From an uncultured Eubacteriales bacterium (GTDB taxonomy: Bacteria > Bacillota > Clostridia > Peptostreptococcales > Anaerovoracaceae), in NCBI GenBank assembly GCA_900540145.1, contig UQEW01000070.1, forward strand, positions 1-9,615: a stretch of 9,615 bases of DNA. The letters are read 5' to 3'. Under the pieces are notes generated by a model. It did not search any database. It was given only the letters and a program-made list of their open reading frames with translations, and was not told where the DNA came from. How positions within the stretch are numbered: the stretch's first letter is position 1; every line of letters starts with the position of its first letter. Of this stretch, positions 4,913 through 9,615 are shown piece after piece. The position numbers were made by a program, and so were the translations under genes.

Positions 4913-6145
4913 TTATTTTATCCTTTTATATATCTGCCAGAGCATGTTCAAGACTGCGTAATTCCTATTCCATCTGCGATTGACATTACGATACTGGCAT
5001 TTTACAGCCTCAGTCCTGCCTTCGTAAGAAATCCCTATATATACCAAACCTACCGGTTTTTCCTCTGTTCCTCCGTCAGGGCCTGCAATGCCCGTAACCG
5101 ATATACACAAATCTGAGCCTGTTTTTTCCTTCAATCCTTCCGCCATTTCACAAGCGGTCTGCGGACTGACGGCTCCGTATCTTTCCAAAGTATCTGATGA
5201 AACTCCCAGTTCCTCCATTTTAGCCCTGTTGCTGTATGTGACTATACCTCTTTCAAATACAGCTGAAATTCCCGGAATATCTGTCAGAGCTCCGGCAAAA
5301 AGGCCTCCTGTGCATGATTCGGCACATGAAATAGATATATTTTTCTCGATAAGCATGTTGCCGACAACTTCTATCAGCTCCTGATCGTCACAGCTATAGA
5401 CAAAGTCTCCTATGATATCCATGACCTTTTTTTCCATATCTGCCACTGCTTTTTCAGCCTGCTCTAAAGTCGGTCTTTTGGAAGCTATTCTAAGGCTGCA
5501 TTCACCCTCTTTGGCATATGTGGCTATGGTAGGGTCAGTCTGTCCGTCTATAAGAGGCAGCAGCATGGTTTCCATCTTAGACTCGCCTAAAGCGAAAGCT
5601 CTGAGAATCTTATAATATATCACGCTGTCTTGTATCTTTTCCAAACGAGGCCTTATCTGCTTGTTGAACATGTTGGTCATTTCTCTCGGAGGGCCCGGCA
5701 TAGCTGCAATTATCTTGCCGTCTTTTTCAAGCCAAAATCCCGGAGCTGTACCCTGGTCATTGGGCAGAGGCACTGCGGTGGAAGGCATGTCGGCCTGCTT
5801 TAAATTATTTTCCGTCATATGACGGCCCATTTTTTCATAATACCCCTTTAAATCTTCAAGGCATTGCTGATTGGTCACTATCTTGTCGCCCATAGCTTTG
5901 GCGATGACTTCTTTAGTCAGATCGTCCTGAGTAGGTCCTAGACCTCCCGTTGTAATTATCATATCGCAATCGTGAAATGCAAAATATATGAGCTCTTCCA
6001 GGCGTTTAGGGTTATCTCCTACGCTGTAATGATACATTACATCTATTCCCAAATCATTAAGCTGCTGAGAAAGCCAGGCTGCATTGGTATTGACGATTTG
6101 GCCGAAAAGGATTTCCGTACCTACTGTAAGCAAAGCTGTCTTCAT
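4913..6145 (-). CDS. cinA: CinA: NMN amidohydrolase with N-terminal MoCF-like domain
   Basis: CinA proteins recycle pyridine nucleotides. The C-terminal PncC-type domain deamidates nicotinamide mononucleotide, and the N-terminal COG1058 domain has been linked to ADP-ribose pyrophosphatase activity. In some Gram-positive bacteria CinA is co-transcribed with recA and tied to competence. The 410-residue length is normal for the two-domain form. The N-terminal MoCF-like domain (about 1-170) has VGTEILFGQIVNTNA (8-22), TTGGLGPTQDD (65-75) and MPGPPREM (149-156). The amidase domain (about 258-410) has AESCTGG (275-281), with the predicted serine nucleophile, and VTGIAGPDGG (350-359). AGGAG lies about 9 nt before the ATG. 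It is 33 nt after pgsA and appears to be the last gene of the ftsK-rimO-pgsA-cinA unit. Its usual partner recA is 3.2 kb away because csoR-copA lies between. Confidence 0.95.
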   Translation of the reverse strand: MKTALLTVGTEILFGQIVNTNAAWLSQQLNDLGIDVMYHYSVGDNPKRLEELIYFAFHDCDMIITTGGLGPTQDDLTKEVIAKAMGDKIVTNQQCLEDLKGYYEKMGRHMTENNLKQADMPSTAVPLPNDQGTAPGFWLEKDGKIIAAMPGPPREMTNMFNKQIRPRLEKIQDSVIYYKILRAFALGESKMETMLLPLIDGQTDPTIATYAKEGECSLRIASKRPTLEQAEKAVADMEKKVMDIIGDFVYSCDDQELIEVVGNMLIEKNISISCAESCTGGLFAGALTDIPGISAVFERGIVTYSNRAKMEELGVSSDTLERYGAVSPQTACEMAEGLKEKTGSDLCISVTGIAGPDGGTEEKPVGLVYIGISYEGRTEAVKCQYRNVNRRWNRNYAVLNMLWQIYKRIK

Positions 6146-6178
6146 ATGGTCACTCTCCTGTCGTCAGTTTTCATTGTT

Positions 6179-6709
6179 TTATTTTAAAGAAAAAAGCTGT
6201 CTGTTTTTCCAAACGTATTCAATGCCTGAATAAACGGTCATGATGAGAGATGCCCATAAGAAAGCCTGAGCCGTATACCATAACGGCAGATAGAACTTGC
6301 ATGCCGGAACAAGCAGCAGCAGCGATACAGCGATCATTTGCAAAACTGTTTTAATCTTGCCGCTCATGTCAGCAGCTATAACTATTCCTTCAGACGCAGC
6401 TACAGTTCTCATGCCGGCCACAGTAAACTCTCTGGCCAAAATTATGATGAGCATCCATGCAGGAACAAAATACGGTATCATGAGGCATAACGCCGAATAA
6501 ACCAATACTTTGTCAGCCAGCGGGTCCATTATTTTCCCGAAATTGGTAACCAGATTATTTTTTCTGGCTATCTTTCCGTCAAGCATATCTGTAAAGGATG
6601 CGGCTACAAATATTACAAAGGCTGCAATATACCAGTTTAAATAATAGGCGGCTATAAAAAAAGGTACCGCAATAACCCTGGCTATAGTTAACTTGTTAGG
6701 CAGATTCAT
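6179..6709 (-). CDS. pgsA: CDP-diacylglycerol-glycerol-3-phosphate 3-phosphatidyltransferase
   Basis: PgsA condenses CDP-diacylglycerol with glycerol 3-phosphate to phosphatidylglycerophosphate, the committed step to phosphatidylglycerol and cardiolipin, in the cytoplasmic membrane. The 176-residue product has the usual length. The CDP-alcohol phosphotransferase signature D-x2-DG-x2-AR-x8-G-x3-D-x3-D is complete: D41, D44-G45, A48-R49, G58, D62 and D66. It starts MNLPNKLTIARV, typical of PgsA. Several hydrophobic helices are visible, roughly 10-38, 68-92, 105-135 and 140-165. Its AAGGAGG ribosome binding site lies inside the last codons of rimO, and the ATG follows the rimO stop after 2 nt, suggesting translational coupling. 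Confidence 0.95.
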   Translation of the reverse strand: MNLPNKLTIARVIAVPFFIAAYYLNWYIAAFVIFVAASFTDMLDGKIARKNNLVTNFGKIMDPLADKVLVYSALCLMIPYFVPAWMLIIILAREFTVAGMRTVAASEGIVIAADMSGKIKTVLQMIAVSLLLLVPACKFYLPLWYTAQAFLWASLIMTVYSGIEYVWKNRQLFSLK

Positions 6710-6711
6710 CT

Positions 6712-8028
6712 TTATACCTCCTTGCCTGTCAAATCATAATCAAAAGCGTCTTCTATTTTTACGTTTACTATCATGCCGGCTTTCAGCTCTCTGCATGAGG
6801 TGAAAATAACGGAATTATCTATTTCCGGCGCGTCATATCTGGTTCTTCCTATGTAGCTGCCGTCCTCATCTCTTTCTTCTACCAGCACCTCAAAGGTTTT
6901 TCCTACCTTTTCCTTGTTGCCGGCAAGTGAAATGTCAAGCTGATGTCTCATTATCGTATCGGCTCTCTGCTCTTTGATTTCCTGAGCTATCTGATCCTCC
7001 ATTTCACCGGCAGGAGTGTTCTCTTCCTGGGAATAAGCAAATACCCCCAGACGGGCAAACTTCATTTCATCTACAAAGTCCAAGAGTTTTGAAAAATCTT
7101 CTTCTGTCTCGCCCGGAAAGCCGGTAATGAGAGTTGTCCTTATATGTATATCAGCTATGGCGTCTTTGAGTTTAGCTATAGTCTCTTTTATAGAGCTTTC
7201 TGTAGAGCGCCGGTTCATTCGCTTGAGAACGTTATCGCTGGCATGCTGAATAGGTATATCTATGTAATTGCATATCTTTTCTTCAGAGGCCATGACATCT
7301 ATCAGCTCATCTGTTATTCTGTCTTCATAGCAATACATGAGCCTTATCCATCTTATACCTTCTATTTGGCACAAATCTCTGAGCAGCTGCGGTAAAGCCA
7401 TATGTCCATATATATCTATCCCGTATAAGGTAAGATCCTGAGCTATCAATATCAATTCTTTGCAGCCCTTTTCAGCCAGCATTTCGGCTTCCTTGATGAC
7501 ATCTTCAGCTTTTTTGCTTCTGAACGGCCCTCTGATGTCAGGTATTACGCAATACGCACAGCGGTTATTGCATCCTTCAGCTATCTTCAGTGTGGCAGTG
7601 TAAGGGTTGTCTTCCAAATGTCTGGGGAGCAGACTAAGCTGACCGGAAGGGCAAGTCTTTACCTGATTTTTTTCTTCTAAAGGATTGTTGAGTTCCCTTA
7701 GTATTTCCGGCAGTCTTTCATATTCGTTGACGCCGATAAAACAATCGGCCTCCGGCATTTCTTCTGTCAAATCTTTGGCGTATCTTTGAGCAAGACATCC
7801 CGACACCACCAGCTTCCTGTTACCCTCTTTGTATTGGGCCAGCTGGAAAATTCTCTCTATGGATTCTTTTTTAGCGTCGTTGATAAATCCGCAAGTGTTT
7901 AAAATCATCACATCTGATTGGAAAATATCATCTACCAGCTGGATTCCGGCATCTTCCATTATGCCGCATGCCACTTGAGAATCGTTGAAGTTTTTAGGAC
8001 ATCCCAGTGTTTCCATGTATACCTTCAT
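6712..8028 (-). CDS. rimO: Ribosomal protein S12 methylthiotransferase (radical SAM)
   Basis: RimO adds a methylthio group to a conserved aspartate of ribosomal protein S12 (Asp88 or 89 by E. coli numbering), using two iron-sulfur clusters and SAM. The 438-residue product has full family length. The N-terminal methylthiotransferase domain supplies auxiliary-cluster cysteines C10 (ETLGCPKN), C46 (NTCGFI) and C78 (VSGCLAQR). The radical SAM motif CNNRCAYC gives C153, C157 and C160. A C-terminal TRAM domain (about 375-438) contains YDAPEIDNSV (398-407), typical of RimO rather than MiaB. The ATG at 8028 follows the ftsK stop by 3 nt, and GAGG within the end of ftsK is the likely ribosome binding site. 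It is part of the ftsK-rimO-pgsA-cinA operon. Confidence 0.96.
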   Translation of the reverse strand: MKVYMETLGCPKNFNDSQVACGIMEDAGIQLVDDIFQSDVMILNTCGFINDAKKESIERIFQLAQYKEGNRKLVVSGCLAQRYAKDLTEEMPEADCFIGVNEYERLPEILRELNNPLEEKNQVKTCPSGQLSLLPRHLEDNPYTATLKIAEGCNNRCAYCVIPDIRGPFRSKKAEDVIKEAEMLAEKGCKELILIAQDLTLYGIDIYGHMALPQLLRDLCQIEGIRWIRLMYCYEDRITDELIDVMASEEKICNYIDIPIQHASDNVLKRMNRRSTESSIKETIAKLKDAIADIHIRTTLITGFPGETEEDFSKLLDFVDEMKFARLGVFAYSQEENTPAGEMEDQIAQEIKEQRADTIMRHQLDISLAGNKEKVGKTFEVLVEERDEDGSYIGRTRYDAPEIDNSVIFTSCRELKAGMIVNVKIEDAFDYDLTGKEV

Positions 8029-8031
8029 AAA

Positions 8032-9615
8032 CTATTCTTCCTCTTTATCTTCATTCATCTTATCATATTCTTCTTCTGTTATCAGAACCTGTCTTGGCCT
8101 TGAACCGTCTTGAGGGCTTACTATGCCTCTGGCTTCCATCATATCCACGATTCTGGCTGCTCTGTTATAACCTATGCGGAATCTTCTCTGGAGCATAGAA
8201 ACGGAAGCCTGTCCGCTTCTTACCACCAGTTCGATAGCATCAGGCAAAAGCTCATCTCCGTCATCTTCCGCACCTGTCTGGTCGGTTCTTTCTATCCTTG
8301 TGAGGACGTCCTGATTATAGTCGGTCTCTTTAACCTGACTTTTAACAAAATCTATGACTTTGTTGACTTCATGGTCAGAAATGAAAGCACCCTGAACTCT
8401 GATAGGCTTGCCCATTCCCATAGGATTAAACAGCATATCGCCCTTTCCTACCAGTTTCTCTGCGCCTTGCATGTCCAGTATAGTTCTGGAATCTACCTGA
8501 GAAGAAACGGCAAAGGCGATTCTTGAAGGAATGTTAGCCTTGATAACTCCTGTGATTACATCTACCGAAGGTCTTTGAGTAGCCACAATAAGATGCATGC
8601 CGGCCGCTCTTGCCATCTGAGCCAGCCTGCATATGGATTCCTCTATTTGTGAAGGCGCCGCCATCATCAAGTCTGCCAGCTCATCTATTATAATCACCAC
8701 CTGAGGCATTACTTTATCAAGTTCATCATTGGCTTTTACAGACTCGTTATAAGTCTCCAAGTCCCTTACGCCCTCTTCTGCAAACTTTTTATATCTGTCA
8801 GTCATCTCTGCCACTGCCCAGTTTAAAGCAGCTGCAGCCCTTGACGGGTCTGTGACCACAGGTATCATAAGATGAGGAACTCCGTTATAATTGCCCAGCT
8901 CTACCACTTTAGGGTCTACGAGTATGAGCTTTACTTCATCCGGTCTGGCTTTATACAATAGGCTGGTGATTATCGTGTTGATACATACCGATTTTCCGGA
9001 ACCTGTGGAACCTGCTATAAGCAGATGCGGCATAGCTTTCAGGTCAGCTACAATAGCCTTGCCGCTTATGTCTTTTCCAACAGCAAAAGTAATCTTAGAT
9101 TTGCTGTTTTTAAATTCTTGCGAATCTATAATATCTCTTATATGGACCATAGTTACGGCATCGTTTTCTACTTCTATGCCCACAGCCGCTTTTCCCGGTA
9201 TAGGCGCTTCTATTCTGATGCTTTTAGCTTCCAGATTTAAAGCTATATCGTCGGCCAGCCTTACTATGCTGTTAACCTTGACACCTACTGACGGCTGTAT
9301 TTCATATCTGGTTACAGTAGGCCCTTGAGTAACTTGAACTACTCGTGCGTCCACATGGAAGTTTCTGAGGGTTTCTTCCAGCTTCTGAGCCTTTTCTGTT
9401 AACAATCTGTCGTTAGTTTTTGGACCTGTCTTGCTCTTTTCAAGAAGGGCAACAGGAGGCATTTTATATTCATCAGACACAGCATGCTCGTTGATTTCAT
9501 CTTTTGAAAGCATTGCTTCTCTAGCTTCCTTTTTTGTAATGGTTTTTTTAGCAAAAGCCGCCTCAAATTGCTGTCTTTCTGCTGAATCGTCTTTCTCACC
9601 TGCTTTTTCTGAACC
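8032..9615 (-). CDS. ftsK: DNA translocase FtsK/SpoIIIE, 5' end outside window
   Basis: This is a hexameric ATP-driven DNA pump that clears chromosomes from the division or sporulation septum. The frame stays open from the stop at 8032 to the window edge (527 visible codons), so the ATG at 9513 is an internal Met, not the start. The N-terminal transmembrane domain lies outside the window. Counting from that Met, the alpha domain runs about 35-160. The beta motor has Walker A GSTGSGKS (168-175), Walker [11 protein letters not shown] (272-281) and the [12 protein letters not shown] segment (311-322). The gamma winged-helix domain that reads orienting sequences (KOPS/SRS) is about 422-478 ([23 protein letters not shown]). 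The visible part precedes the motor with a charged linker. Sequence alone does not separate the vegetative FtsK/SftA role from SpoIIIE, although clostridia often have one such protein for both. Confidence 0.95.
   Translation of the reverse strand, partial: GSEKAGEKDDSAERQQFEAAFAKKTITKKEAREAMLSKDEINEHAVSDEYKMPPVALLEKSKTGPKTNDRLLTEKAQKLEETLRNFHVDARVVQVTQGPTVTRYEIQPSVGVKVNSIVRLADDIALNLEAKSIRIEAPIPGKAAVGIEVENDAVTMVHIRDIIDSQEFKNSKSKITFAVGKDISGKAIVADLKAMPHLLIAGSTGSGKSVCINTIITSLLYKARPDEVKLILVDPKVVELGNYNGVPHLMIPVVTDPSRAAAALNWAVAEMTDRYKKFAEEGVRDLETYNESVKANDELDKVMPQVVIIIDELADLMMAAPSQIEESICRLAQMARAAGMHLIVATQRPSVDVITGVIKANIPSRIAFAVSSQVDSRTILDMQGAEKLVGKGDMLFNPMGMGKPIRVQGAFISDHEVNKVIDFVKSQVKETDYNQDVLTRIERTDQTGAEDDGDELLPDAIELVVRSGQASVSMLQRRFRIGYNRAARIVDMMEARGIVSPQDGSRPRQVLITEEEYDKMNEDKEEE

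Noticed and set aside
6040..6178. Possible terminator or promoter between pgsA and cinA
   Set aside because: The 33-nt gap has an AT-rich run but no stem-loop and no well-placed -35/-10 pair.
9513..9515. ATG at 9513 as the start of the FtsK/SpoIIIE protein
   Set aside because: The frame continues open for another 34 codons to the window edge with charged linker sequence, and the essential N-terminal membrane domain is still missing.

Overview
The window reads as chromosomal DNA of a low-to-moderate GC anaerobic Firmicute, most likely class Clostridia. I infer this from the gene order ftsK/spoIIIE - rimO - pgsA - cinA - (recA), a Firmicutes-type LexA box (GAAC-N4-GTTC), consensus sigma-A promoters, strong AAGGAG-type ribosome binding sites and the protein sequences. 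I cannot name a genus. Every convincing gene is on the minus strand, so the genes are transcribed from right to left.

Right part (9615 to 4913): a tightly packed housekeeping operon. It holds the 3' part of an FtsK/SpoIIIE DNA translocase (N-terminus outside the window), rimO (S12 methylthiotransferase), pgsA (phosphatidylglycerophosphate synthase) and cinA (NMN amidohydrolase / CinA). Gaps are 3, 2 and 33 nt.

Middle (4907 to 1919): a copper-homeostasis module, csoR-copA, sits between cinA and recA. It has its own consensus promoter starting 5 nt beyond the cinA stop, a perfect CsoR-type palindrome (ATACCCC-TGT-GGGGTAT) and a hairpin after copA. CsoR should repress until Cu(I) binds; CopA then exports Cu(I). 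CopA carries an N-terminal metal-binding domain and a 69-residue C-terminal domain that looks like a complete CopZ chaperone. That domain starts at an in-frame ATG with an AAGGAG 9 nt upstream, so free CopZ may be made by internal initiation.

Left-middle (1835 to 515): recA with two candidate promoters. The proximal one has a perfect LexA box at its predicted start point. The distal one is a perfect TTGACA-N17-TATAAT, with a small direct-repeat array beginning at its predicted start point. A 12-bp hairpin follows recA.

Left edge (514 to 1): a gap of about 285 bp, then the start of a small exported or membrane-anchored protein that runs off the window. Its promoter lies within a perfect 13-bp inverted repeat matching the AGTGTA-N13-TACACT pattern of GntR/YtrA-type operators. 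This suggests a cell-envelope-stress or ABC-transporter operon to the left.

No RNA genes, CRISPR arrays, insertion sequences or phage genes were seen. The most interesting signals are the CopA-CopZ nested start, the CsoR operator that also reads as a terminator for cinA read-through, the double recA promoter, and the YtrA-like operator.
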